A DNA stretch of 64,000 nucleotides from Anisakis pegreffii. Taxonomy: Eukaryota > Nematoda > Chromadorea > Rhabditida > Anisakidae. Positions 20,143 to 32,600 of this stretch are shown here, in pieces; within the stretch, counting starts at the first letter, position 1; the number at the start of each line of letters is the position of its first letter. Under the pieces are notes generated by a model. The model was not told where the DNA came from, ran no database searches, and saw nothing but the letters and a program-made list of their open reading frames with translations. Location of the stretch: the NCBI GenBank assembly GCA_035041965.1, contig JAPYMA010000330.1, positions 62,001-126,000 of the forward strand. The letters run 5' to 3'. The position numbers and the translations under genes are program-made.

Positions 20143-20469
20143 TGTTATGAGAAACCATATTCAATGGATTCCAGGACAGATGCGAGATGCAGGTATTTAA
20201 GGATGGAAGACGGAAGAACGTGGTCGCAATTCGTATTCATATTCGAGAACGTATGCTTGGTATTGTCAACATAGTGATATTGTGATATAATTGTTATTGT
20301 TATCGTGATTCATCAATGCTATCATTCGTCGAAGATTGAATATTGTATGCAGAGCTTGACCAAATATTATTGTTGAGTTATCATTGAAAGCTGATCAATA
20401 AATACTACTACATTAAATCTCCACTGCGCACTCCACCGCACGCTGACTATTTTTACTGGTAGCAGCGAG
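20143..20469 (+). mobile_element. Possible solo LTR plus primer-binding site, BEL/Pao or Gypsy type
   Basis: A segment opening TGTTATGAGAAACC and closing TATTTTTAC, about 314 bp, is followed at once by TGGTAGCAGCGAG. TGG immediately after an LTR is the usual start of a primer-binding site complementary to a tRNA 3' CCA end. An AATAAATA signal lies about 60 bp before the end, where an R/U5 boundary would be expected. I see no gag-pol frame after it and no second LTR, so this would be a solo LTR or a truncated 5' end. The right terminus lacks a clean CA, and target duplications were not found. Confidence 0.35.
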
Positions 20470-21382
20470 TGGAAGGTGAAACAAATAAAATGTTTGAAAC
20501 AACTGACGTTGAATTGATCATTCGACTTATTCACTTGTCATTTTTGACGTATGGCGCTCTCAATAACCTGACTCATTGAGATTACGCTAGAAGATGTTTC
20601 GGAAGAAATGGAAATCCACGAATTTTTATAATTGTGCATCTAAGAGTTTCTGTTCTTATCTGGCAATCGCTGTTCAATTACAATAACAAATCTGAATCAT
20701 AAATGAACAACTCAACTAACACTCATATATGGTCAACACTAGTCAATATAACCGACTAAAATATTTTTCATCGAAAATTCTAATTTGAAACCTTACTTAA
20801 TTCAAACAATACGCAGCGCAGCGGCTATACAGCTAGTTTGAAAAGTTATCGGCTATGTTGCTCAATCAGAGTTGCAACACAAATGAATCTGATATGCTGC
20901 AGTTAACGAGCAATCGTAGAATTGATCATTCATTGTACTTAAAACAAACCATGAATATGCTACATTTCACGGAAATTAATTATGAAAATGAGAATTTTTT
21001 GCTGAGAACCGTTTGTCTTCCATCAGCAACGCATTCTTTCAAGTGCACAACCATAAAATTTTATAACCTATGAAATACCTTTAACCTGTTCGTTTAGTAG
21101 TTGATAAATATTCAAAATTGTTTCGGTGAAATGCACTGAAATTTTTGCACACAGTTTGCCTATGAGGAATAGAGGAGAGTCATCTAATAAACTGTTGCAG
21201 TGACCAATGCATCCAATAATAATGAATTAGTTTTCAGGTATCCGTTTCAAATCGAAATTTATTATTTGCTTTTAATGCTTTGAAAATACATACGTTGCCA
21301 TAATGTTATATGTATGCTATATGAGTTTTTTAGAATTCTCTCTGAAAAATTCACATTGCTTTTGCGCGCTTATAGGGTTAGC
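20470..21382. other. Intergenic, no recognised gene
   Basis: About 0.9 kb. A 72-codon plus-strand open frame at 20855-21073 has no recognisable features. If the LTR-like fragment is real, the left end could be decayed internal element sequence. Confidence 0.45.
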
Positions 21383-21965
21383 TTATTGTTTGCATACGAG
21401 AAAATAATGTGCCTTTCGCGAATTAAAAGCATCATATAAGAAAGACGACACATCTGGAAGCATTTCTGTGCGAGATCTGTCAGTAAACCAATGACAAACA
21501 GTGTTGCGCAAATTTTCATTGGACGAAGATTGAAACTCGAATGGAGAAGTACGCGAACAACAAAAACACTCAAACGAATCGAACCTATGTGATTATTCTA
21601 CAGACATCAATATATGAATCAAAACGCAACTCAAAGACACTTTAAGCACAATGTCTCCACATGAATCAATAACGATCCCAACAAAATCCAACCAACTTTA
21701 CATCAAAATATTTTGTGCTAATCTTCAATTAAGAAACATGCACATCGCTCGAGAGTATAAGATCTTTTCTGATGCATCTATTTTAACCGCATTCATCGTG
21801 AACACACTTTTGTATTTAGGCATTTGTCCATATCAATTTAATAATAATGATTCAATATCATAATAATACCTCAAAATTATCCGAACTCAATAAATTATGA
21901 ACGCCATTTGATTTCGTTGCTGGCTTACGCATTTTCTGAAGACGATCAGTCCAAATACGAGACAT
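21383..21965 (-). CDS. Unidentified small multi-exon gene (candidate)
   Basis: Two protein-like blocks lie in order on the minus strand. The first, 21870-21965, opens with ATG behind a T/A-rich leader and a TTTTAAG acceptor about 50 bases upstream. It encodes 32 residues (MSRIWTDRLQKMRKPATK then SNGVHNLLSSDNFE) and ends at a GAG|GTATTA donor. The second, 21383-21584, follows an ACATAG acceptor and encodes a Phe/Ser/Cys-rich stretch (FDSFECFCCSRTSPFEF onward) ending FLVCKQ and TAA. The phases do not join directly; a tiny exon around 21740-21765 (ILYSRAM) would reconcile them. I do not recognise a family. The non-repetitive, evenly mixed composition is the main argument that it codes. Confidence 0.3.
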
Positions 21966-22279
21966 TTTTAAATTAGCAATTGGGCTGATATCACTCCGAA
22001 CCTTAAAATTAACGAATCTGTCAAATGCCGTAAATGACGACCGAAATACAGACAAATGACGACCAACTCGGAGAAAGTAATTTACGAAATCATACCGGAA
22101 CTCGCAATGCAGACAACACGATTAATAGTAATGATTGTAATAAGTCGATTTGAAGAGTAACGCTGAAATAATGAACCGATAAGTTCAATTGCTGTGGATT
22201 TAGCGAGAGTGAAAACAACAAACAAATGAACACTTTTATCCATTTATTCACGAACGAATATTTATTCAGTTGTAATAAA

Positions 22280-22753
22280 TTAAAGTTTGACACAACAAAA
22301 TACAACCACAAAACGACAAAAAACAAAATTAACGTTAAACGAGCAGATGAAACGAAATGATTTCGCACAGTCTGAAACATTCATTGGTCGATATCTTTGC
22401 GAATACAACCAAATACAACTCGAGTTTCGATAATTCTGTTGCGATCGAATCTGCGGAAATATCACAGAATCACATAAACTAGACAGACCCATTATCTGCA
22501 CTTTGTATTCAGTGATAGTCATTCCTTTGTCAGACAAATTCAGATCACTGATAACCCTTTTGCAAATAGTCGCTAATCTGATCTTGAATTTAACTGCTTT
22601 TTTGTCCATTCCCAAACAACTCGCTTCAAGACCATTCAGAGTTTGTCGTAGTGAGACACGGAATCTAAGGGGCATGAAGGATAGACTGCGATTTCGTCTC
22701 TCCAAATAAAATTCTTTATGTGAACAATCCATACACAACCACTTCACAAACAC
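22280..22753 (-). CDS. Hypothetical open frame, 157 codons
   Basis: One of the longest uninterrupted frames in the window outside the retrotransposon. It starts MFVKWLCMDCSHKEF and includes a basic, mixed-composition central part (MDKKAVKFKIRLATICKR). The last 25 or so residues turn hydrophobic, Phe/Val/Cys-rich, and are probably not coding. No motif or family is recognised, and no signal peptide is convincing. It could be a real exon of a minus-strand gene, possibly linked to the candidate at 21383-21965, or a chance frame in AT-rich DNA. Confidence 0.25.
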   Translation of the reverse strand: MFVKWLCMDCSHKEFYLERRNRSLSFMPLRFRVSLRQTLNGLEASCLGMDKKAVKFKIRLATICKRVISDLNLSDKGMTITEYKVQIMGLSSLCDSVIFPQIRSQQNYRNSSCIWLYSQRYRPMNVSDCAKSFRFICSFNVNFVFCRFVVVFCCVKL

Positions 22754-23683
22754 AATAACAACGACAACAAAAATAATGATAACGTTTACAACACAAATAA
22801 TGACACCAATTAGGATATGAGATTAGCAAACAAATACACTTCACGCATCAAAAACCGTCAATAATACAATGGCTGATTATCAAGCATTTGTTGCTCAAAA
22901 AATACATGATTAAATTGCGAAAATATAAATAACTGAAAAAAACAAATCTCGTCTTGAAGGGTAAAACTCTAGAGTAAGAATTTACGATATTGTAAATTCA
23001 AGAAATTTAACAATGTCGAATGAAAATATCTGGAAGAATCTATATAAAGCAAAATCAACAACCCCGTTGACACTTCGGTATGGAATCACTCTTTCTGAAA
23101 ACTTTCTTTTAGAGTTATCTTACTCTCGGTTCGCCTCGCGATGCTTATAAAAAAACTCGGTGCGTTCATTCCTAACCATCCGTTCACAAGATATCATCAA
23201 AATTTCACGAAATGTTCAATTTCTCGGACGCCTCAGCTAGAGACGTGAAAGTTCAGCTAAGTAAAATGACTCAACTGAAATGATTTGACTCACAGCTCAA
23301 GTGAAATAACTTCAGATCTGAGACTATTATCACTTTGCAGATCGGTAATAATCATTGCTCAGCATTTGGTTTCTTTTCCTATGATGAGTATTCCCAATAA
23401 ATATTCGAAATAAAGAAGTAAATGAACCAAAAAGAGACATAAAAGGCAATGACAGAACAAGCAGATCATCGAGAGGAAATCCGAAGATACGAAAACGGAA
23501 AGAAATCAACTGCGAAGAGATTAAAAAAGTCAATACAAGTTGAAATGGACTGATACAAGCAATCATTAATATTACACTAGAAAATATAAAAAAACCAAAG
23601 CAACGTTACAGTAACAGTCAAACGTAAGAACACAACGAGGAGTACTGACTATGATGAAGAAGAATAAAGCAAAGAATAAATCT
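22754..23683. other. 3' flank of the V-ATPase subunit a gene
   Basis: No recognised gene. It should contain the 3'UTR of the V-ATPase gene, whose stop codon is at 23684-23686. A 78-codon minus-strand frame at 23330-23566 is hydrophobic and unassignable. Confidence 0.45.
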
Positions 23684-26600
23684 TCAAAGGTTCTCCTCAG
23701 CAGCGCGCGCCTCTTCGAGAATTTTCTCGAATGAAAACGGTACAAACGCATAACCAAGTCCTTTATAGAATTTACTTTGGAATTCAACCCTTAAATGATC
23801 AATGATGTGATTATACATTAAATTTATTTGAAATCGCAATTTGCTCTTTACAAAAAAAATCAAAAAACTGATATTTAGTATCTCATTTAATTTATAATAA
23901 AATCGTCGAACTCTCATGATCAACGAAACATAATTTAACATAGATGAACCCATATAAGCTGAAGAGAAAAAAGAGTGAAAAACAAACCAGTGAAGTCGAA
24001 GTGCATGAAGAAATGCCGATAAACCTTCCATCAAAACGAGAATTGAGATTGAAAGGAATGCGAATACAAAAAATATCACATATGTGGCTATCACTCCTAA
24101 GTAACCGTTAAGCGCGAATGCTTGACGAAATACCATTGACCAGAGCACATCAGATAGCTCTGAAGTTTGCACCTCTATTAGATACATTAACGACTTTACG
24201 GTAAGCGATTACTTCGTTCTTCACAATCGAACGATGGTTACTGTCCATTATTGTTTGCGATAGATAGAAATTGGATGTATCACAATGAGAGGATAACATC
24301 AAATAAATCAAATTTATAGAATAACGCTGAAAATGCCAATGAAATGATGTCGAAAATCCAACTAAAACTACATTCAATCAAACAAAACTAACGCGCATGA
24401 GCGAGCGATAGAGCCCACAGACGCAAATACGACGCAGTGTGCGAGATGCATCCCAGTGCGAATTCAATTGTATGAATTGCTTGATAAACCATTGTATCAC
24501 CCAGATCAAACTGCAATTGCTCGACACTAGCAATCAGATCACATCATTTAATTCTATCATCGATAAGAAAATTTTATAGAGCTTCCACGATCAATATTGG
24601 GCACACACGACCGGGCACTCATTTGGAAACAACGCCGAGACATATGAGTCAAGAACGATGCATCAATTTTGAGAAAACTGAAAGACGTTGTATGGCCTAC
24701 TCTCCATCGAAGTCTTTCAGTCCGTTCGAACTGACTGAAAGACTTCGATGGAGAGTAGGCCATAGAACACAAAATATGACGAATAACTTACAGGTCCTTC
24801 GCCATGCGCAGTTCCAGAAGCACGAGCTGCCCTCGTCGAATCTGTGTGCAAAACATGTGCATCTGCATCGTCTCCGTTCAAGTCGGCGTGAACACTCTAC
24901 AAATTCAATCAACTTATTTTCTGCAAGAATTCTCCATATATTTCGTGAACTGTATGAAAATTCCAAGTTCAGAAATTCTACTGATCCGAAACTTGAGCTC
25001 TATATTATTTCCTTTGGAATAAAGTACAAATTTTGATAATAGGAATAAATTTCATTGCTCTGAATGATATTCACATTCTGATGAGAAAATTTCTAAACGA
25101 ACAACTTTAAGCAAAATCGAATGTCCTTATGAGAATATCAGTAAATAAAGAAAACAGTGAACGGTAATTAACCCAAAACGAAATGTAAAATGCATAGGAA
25201 AAAAAACGAATGCAACAAAAAATAAATGAGTGTCAACTGCTATAACTTGGGGAGAAAATCCGTCAACGTCAAACATTTTTTTGTCAGAACAGATTTAGTA
25301 ATTTCATAAATTGGCAGTGATGATTATTCACTACCAATTTATGAAACCGAATGCTAGTTGAATTAAATGTGAAGAAGGTGAACTAATTAGTGAACACTAA
25401 TGATACAGTTGACACACATTTCTGTTGGTTTGTTTGTGTAAGTGAATATGCATTAACAAAAAACACGAATAACACCAAAGCACTTCAAATCTACATATCC
25501 ACTGATCAAACATGCAAAATTTTTGTAGATTTCCGAATTTTTCAGCAACATTTTGAATGTTTCCTCATCGGTCAGCCAAACAGTCCGAAATTCAGCACCC
25601 AGTATTCATCCAATTTTGGAAGCACTTTCCTCTACAAAAAAAACACCTCAAAACTGAAAACAACTCAGAACGATGACAAACGGTTCAAAATAAGCGGATT
25701 TCCCAACAACTAATACCAGCGGTCTAAGCACTCGATGTCCCAACGTATTTCGCTTGTGCTGCATATACAAACTGATTGGTTTCGCGAAAAGCAGAATTGG
25801 TATTTGCAGAAGAGCGATCCATAAGAGAAACGGTTCGATAATACCCTGTAAAATCAAGCAAAACCACAACACTGAGTCGATGACATACCAAATGCATACC
25901 AAATTACATTATACATCACAAAACATAGCAGAATAGCAATGTAACACATTCTTTCTTGTGCTGCACTTCTAATAGAGCAATTACGAATCCATCCAAAATT
26001 CGATTTCTCGTTGTTTGTTCCGCCGTTGTCGAAGAGCTGTCAATTCTTTCCTGGTTACAGAAGCTGGTCGAGTTTTAGAGGGTGCCAATCGTAGCAGCAG
26101 CAATTACGATCGCAACATTGACAGTTCGAGCAAACAATTCGAGCAATCGTTCAACTCTAGCTGATGCCTCGAGCCTCATTTTTCCAACGTAATTCACCGC
26201 AACAACATTTGTCAGCAACACAGATTTGATCTGACCAGTGCACGCAGCTAGCAACGACACATGCACACAATTAGCACAAACAACACCCAGCAGCCATCAC
26301 CACACCCCATAACCAGCAACCGAAAATTGTGTTCACTGTTTGGTTCGTTTTCAGAATAAACCCACCAAATTCACCGCTCCAACGACAGCATTTTGTTTAT
26401 GTTCCTTCCACAACATGTATGGTTTGGCGAATAACATCACCGGAATACACGCAACTGCGATCAACACAAAAAGAGTTTCGAAGAATGACTAAAACCTCCA
26501 TCATTTGTTCTTTTAATAACATATATGAGCTTAACTCAAACTTACAACGTTTTTGGTTAAAAAATTGGCTTCATCATTTCATGATGAAATTGTGGTATAA

Positions 26601-29600
26601 AACAGTAAATTTAATTTATCTTCAGACATACGGAATTTCATTATGAACGATATAAAGTCAATCAAAGTTAATACTGATCGTTCATGAAAATTTTATTGTG
26701 TTAACTTATTTATTGACTCAAAACCGTTTCAATACGTCGCATTTCTGTATGTGAATGATAATCAATCAACAAGCAATTCATAATGTTTTTATAGCAGTTT
26801 CGGGAGTATTCGTCTCAAATACTCCTTCAGATGGAATATTTCTGCTTTTGTTTGCTAAACAATTCACATTGATGATAAAAACTGATTCTACTTGATGCAG
26901 ACATATCGCTAACAAATTCGATTCAAGAACAATAAATCTTGATTCAGTCATGTATTTGAAGCACACAATCAGCTAAGCAAAACTTCATGAATTAAATGCT
27001 TATTTTAGAAAGAATGGACCATAATAAATATTCTAATTTAGTAGATAATTTCAATTGAAAGAAAAGCTGAAACAAGGAATGCAACTACGCAAAATCAATC
27101 TCACCTGTCCGGGATACCAAAGATTCAGATAGCACTGATTATAAACTACTCCAGTGGTTTCATTCACGAAACCTGATGGACGATCCTTCATCATGAACAT
27201 GTTGATTAGACCAATCAGCAAAGATGGAGCACAATTTGACGATGGATATACATAACCCAGTACCTTACCAGGCTAAAGATTTATATTGTCATAGACTAGT
27301 TAATGCTTTTGGAGGCGATAGTAATATTCTTAGGGTTGAATATATTGATAAAAGCAAAGAAAACACATTGTGAATATTTGAAGGAATATATGATTACAGA
27401 TAATAATTCCGATCAAATTATTCGGTACTGCTCAGATTTATAATATCCAAAAAATGAACAAACCAGAGCAGAGAAGAGTAACCACTTGAAAATAATTTCA
27501 AGACATAAATAGATGAAAATACATGAAAGGAATAGCATTTGTGGAATGAACGTGAACAATATATCCAAACGTGATTCAAAATACCTGAAAAGAATCATAG
27601 CTTTACGGAACACGGCTAATACAGCACTCAGTACACCACATTTAAAACGCATCTTCAATGAGACAATTACATAAATAAGATACTATATGTATGGACGATG
27701 AGGAAATTTAATCAAAGAAAGCGTTGCTGAGTAGCGAAAGTAGAAAAGGACATTAAAGCGTGTGTTCTTCGGATACATCAATTAAAAAATTCATAAAATA
27801 AACAAACTCACTTGTAGTTTTGATAGCTCAGTACCACACCAAATGTCATTTGCGCAATTCCAATAATAATTGAAGTTTTCATTTTGAGTGAGTTCAGAAA
27901 ACTGAGTTTATTGTTTTCGGCAAGATTCCATACCGGATCAAGACCCACTGGATACGGACCCATGTCCTGTAAGTGAGTTAGTTGGCTTGCAGGAGGATGA
28001 TAAAGTGAACAAGAGCTGAATGAAGAATAAAAAAGAAGTTAGCTTGAAGTTGGATTCAGATCTAAGAAAATGGCAAAAATTATACTTGAAGACAACATCC
28101 AGTGGAATTTTCAAGGTTAACAAACTACTAGCAGGACGATGCTTATTGCGTTCAATGGTTGATTAACATTATAGCTGCTAATTTAAGAAGATTAAGGTAA
28201 CACCAATTAAGGTAACATATTGACTAATCGAGTAAGTGCTTAAGGATTACAATATCGTTGCAGTATGAAGAAGACGATAAATGATAGTGTATCGTACAAC
28301 AGTAAATGTTATCTTCAAATACTCACCATCGCATAATAAGAATGTTCCGGAGTAAACATCAATTGCCGTTCAGGTGGTAACGCATTGAGGAAATCGTGTG
28401 AATAGATATTACGCCATGAACTTCCGAATAAATTGAATGACTTACTAAATACATCGTTATAGATGAATCCCGTATATATCGAGAAAAAACCCATCAAAAC
28501 GATAACATAACGGCCACCGAAAAATGTTTGAAAAATCTGAAAAAATACAACTGTAAATTTTATAACGACACCAAGTAAATAGAGTGCCGTAACTCCGACA
28601 GGTAAACATTTCAAAATTGATGAATATTCGAAGAACAATAGCATTCGAAGAATCAATTTCAATTTGTCACTATCGGTAAACAGAACGTTAAACGAAAGCG
28701 ATACGTCACAACACAAATCTGATTATTCAGCGACTCAGGTCAGTGAAACGATAGCAAAAAAGAACGACACCGACGTATCAATTATTGATTCACCTCATCC
28801 GAGATACGTGCCGCTTCGAGTTGCCTTTCTTTCATAATGAAATATAATGCGGCAAGAAACATGATCAGACCATGACCCAAATCTCCAAACATCAGCGCAA
28901 ATAAGAACGGGAATGTTATCATCGTATACGGTGCTGAAATTCACAAACTTTCTAACTCAATACATAAAAGTTATCACTTCATCTTTAAAAATTTCTCAAA
29001 CGAACAAACTTTCACACTTCAATTGAAACCATTCGTTTAAAACAAAAATCCAGTCACTATTTCAATAAGCGATCAATCAGCGACAATAATTATCTCCGTT
29101 CAATATGTTGAAGATATTCGCTAGGAAATTCACTTTCTGTTCTTTCATTTGCACAATCTTTCGGATAGTAGCTGAAAAATGCGAAGTGTAAAACTGGATA
29201 ATTGTTGAAATACGAACCCGGATTAATTTCTCGATAGGAAGCTATTCCATACGAATCAACGATATTTTGAAAACCACGCGTGAACTTGTTCACCCGATGA
29301 TAAGTGGGCGGTGGTTCCATTGAATCGGACATACGATTCAGAATCGACGGAACCGTACTGCCGGATTCTTCCTTAAAATTCATCACTTCATCAAGATGAC
29401 AATAACAACACGCCGGGTAACGATCATAATTATTTTTGTACTGATCGTAACAGTTTATTTTGAGCACGCACGGAATTCTTTGAAGATGAATTGAAATGTG
29501 TTATATTTGCAGTGTAAACTGCTACTATATCGTATTATTTCAGTATGCTGCATGAGCTAAAGACGGTGTGAGAACTAATGAACAAAACACGGCAAATTAA

Positions 29601-32600
29601 TGAAGCACGAGATATTTACCGTTCCTCGTTTAAGAGCCAATTGTATACGATCTAAATCTGTGACAGGACACCAACACTCTGCGATGAGGCATTTCTGAGT
29701 GACATCCAAGTTGAATAAATTCAGCGTGTGATAGATGGACTTTATTTTGCGCACTTTCGTCATCCACATACGTACATTCTTTGATGCAGCAACCTTAAAC
29801 AGGCAAACCAATCCAATTGAACACTGTCTTCAAAACGGGTGGAGAGGCGCAAGGGAACAACTGGATTGGACCAGACCATTTTGCGTTCCCCCCCCCCTAA
29901 CATCGGAAAAAATCTTGACTACGCGACTGATTGATAGTAAACAAAGCAGCAACAATATCAACTATGATAACAAACACACTAAAAACAACAGCTGCATCAA
30001 CAACAATATTAACAATTATAAAAACAGTGCTGATAGCAACGATAAAATAATAACGATAATCAATAACATTCACAGTTCATTGAACCAATCCACGACTTAG
30101 GTCGGCGATGTTTGTTAATAATTAATGAGAAGAAATAAAGACTGCACTAACCAAAACCCGATGTCGATGGTCTTGTGTCTGACCCAGTACCGTTTTCAAA
30201 TCCTCAATACGCGTCATAACGCCAATCGACATTTCACGTCGTTCTTGCGGTGTGTCAGGGCATGGATACAACGTTGCTCGGAAACTGAAAATGAATACAC
30301 GAAATAGACTGAGCCGTTTGACAACTTGACAGTCACTACCAATGCTTTAATAGTTTAGCCAATAAATATGGTACTACTTGTAGATAAATATTACAGATGC
30401 ACGAACGTGCTGATTATGCCCACTGAAGTAACCGTACAGCACAATAGCAATGAGACTGTTTCGAAAGTGAATAAATTCTGATAGCGGAAAATAGCGATGT
30501 TTCTTAATTGAAAAATTCATGATTAAAATGATCACAACAAACAAACCCTTCACAAATCTTCTTCACACGAGTTTTGAGTTGATCACCTTGGAAGAAAATA
30601 ATGAAAACTGTTTTGTTGATCGGATCACCCTTCAATGAGTGAAAAATAAATTAATCAAATATTATATTAAAGAATCCATTTTTTTTACCAATGATGAAAC
30701 CTATAAGTGTAATGAAAAAAATCGAATGACGAATAAAACTGAAATGGAACTACCATTTTTTAAACTTTTCCTGATTAACCGACAAAATAGATGTCACTAA
30801 AAACTCACCGTGACAGCATCACTCAATGGCTCCGTAATTTCCGACTGCCTCAAGAAAACGTTCCCTCGACATGCACGCCATAGGAGACGTTCAAATGCCG
30901 GAAGTCGTTCGCGTTGGATGACACCAGCTACGAATCTAAATCAGTCCATTCGTTATCTTAATAAAAACTCCGCTGGTATTAAAGAGGGTATCAGTTAAGA
31001 CGGCTATTTATCATTCATTGAAAATCATTTCATTCTGCGACTTTCGGATATTTTCCTAAATGAAATCAATCCCAACGAAACAGAATGTGCGAAAAATACA
31101 AAAATGTGTTTCGTGTTTCAAACTGAAACAGAAAAATCATCAAAATGTTGAAAGAAACGACTCATTCTCAACTGCAATATGTAATATGCGTATAAACATC
31201 AAAAAGCTGTTAAATACTCAATGCTATGTATTCTTTTAAATGACTTCATAAGGCATTCCACTGGAATTCGTCAGACACGATTCTCAGTGATCATCAGTTC
31301 TAATCATAAGACAAAACAGATCAAGACGAAAATAAAAAAGCTGGATATCAGCAGAGATGTGCACGAATTCAAAAGAGACTAATATTTAAGAATGTCATCG
31401 TAAAATAAACAATTTTTTTGAAGAATATCAGAATTAAATTAGAAGAATATTGAAGAGGAAAAACAACTGAAGAATATTCACAAATATCAAAAACAATTGA
31501 AGTTTTTTTTTGGAATGGAGAAGAATACTGAAATATCAAGCGTTAATTTTGTATTGACGTAATTCAAGTCAATCAACCCTGAAAAACAGAATAGTGTCTT
31601 GTTAGAAGAAGATAACGGATAGGGGGTTTCAAAAAAGGAGACAGGCACCATATAAAGTTTCAGCCCAACTAAAACACAAAGGTTTGCAAAAGAATCAGAT
31701 TAAAAAACATTCACGATGCTGCATCAATACAACATTCCAAACACTACCTTCGCGACTCGAATTCACTCAACGAAAACACAACCAAACAATTATCGCATTC
31801 AAACAAGACAAATAATATGACAGAAACTAAAATACATTATTCGGTGATACCACAGTATTTCATCGATGCTTCCATAAGACGGGTAAAAGATTCAATCAAA
31901 AACAATCAGAACTGTTAAGAATCAAAAACAATCAGGATTCTTTTAACAATCAGAATTGTTAAGAAGATGCGATAATGATACTTGATTTGTTGTTTGGCAC
32001 GATGATGGGCATCCTCTGATTGAGCTGCGACTATTCGCTGTCGCATGTCCGAAGATTGAGCGATATCCTCATCAGATCCACTACTATGACCAAAATCCAC
32101 ACCATCCTCTTGCGTATTTGTTGATAGTGTATCTAGCACTTGCTCATCTCCGTGCTACATAGACCAGTTAGTATTTGAATTTGTTAGTTGATTTGAACAC
32201 TTTACTTTGACTATTTTTTAACTTACAATGAACCACAAAAATTTATGTATCTCATATGTATATATATAAAATATGTATTTATTTATTTTTGTTCATTTAT
32301 ATGTTTTTGTATGTATTTTACGTATTTTCGAACTCATCCGAAATTCTAACCTTCACCGTGACACATTATTTGATGGTAGCATAGCATTTCGATTGCAACT
32401 AAATGCTCAACTATGCGATATGTGGAACTATGCAAATGACTTCGTTATAGTAATGAGTGTGTAATTCCAAGAACAAAGTGAATGTAACACGCACAGCACA
32501 TAATCTTTCAAATGACGGCTTTGATATTAATATGGAAACACAGACCAATGTTAATGAATGTGTAAATAACGTTCACATTAGTGATCAACATCGTTAACAC

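Noticed and set aside
24623..25036. 137-codon plus-strand open frame
   Set aside because: It is the mirror of the perfect palindrome and of the V-ATPase exon 24792-24896 on the other strand.
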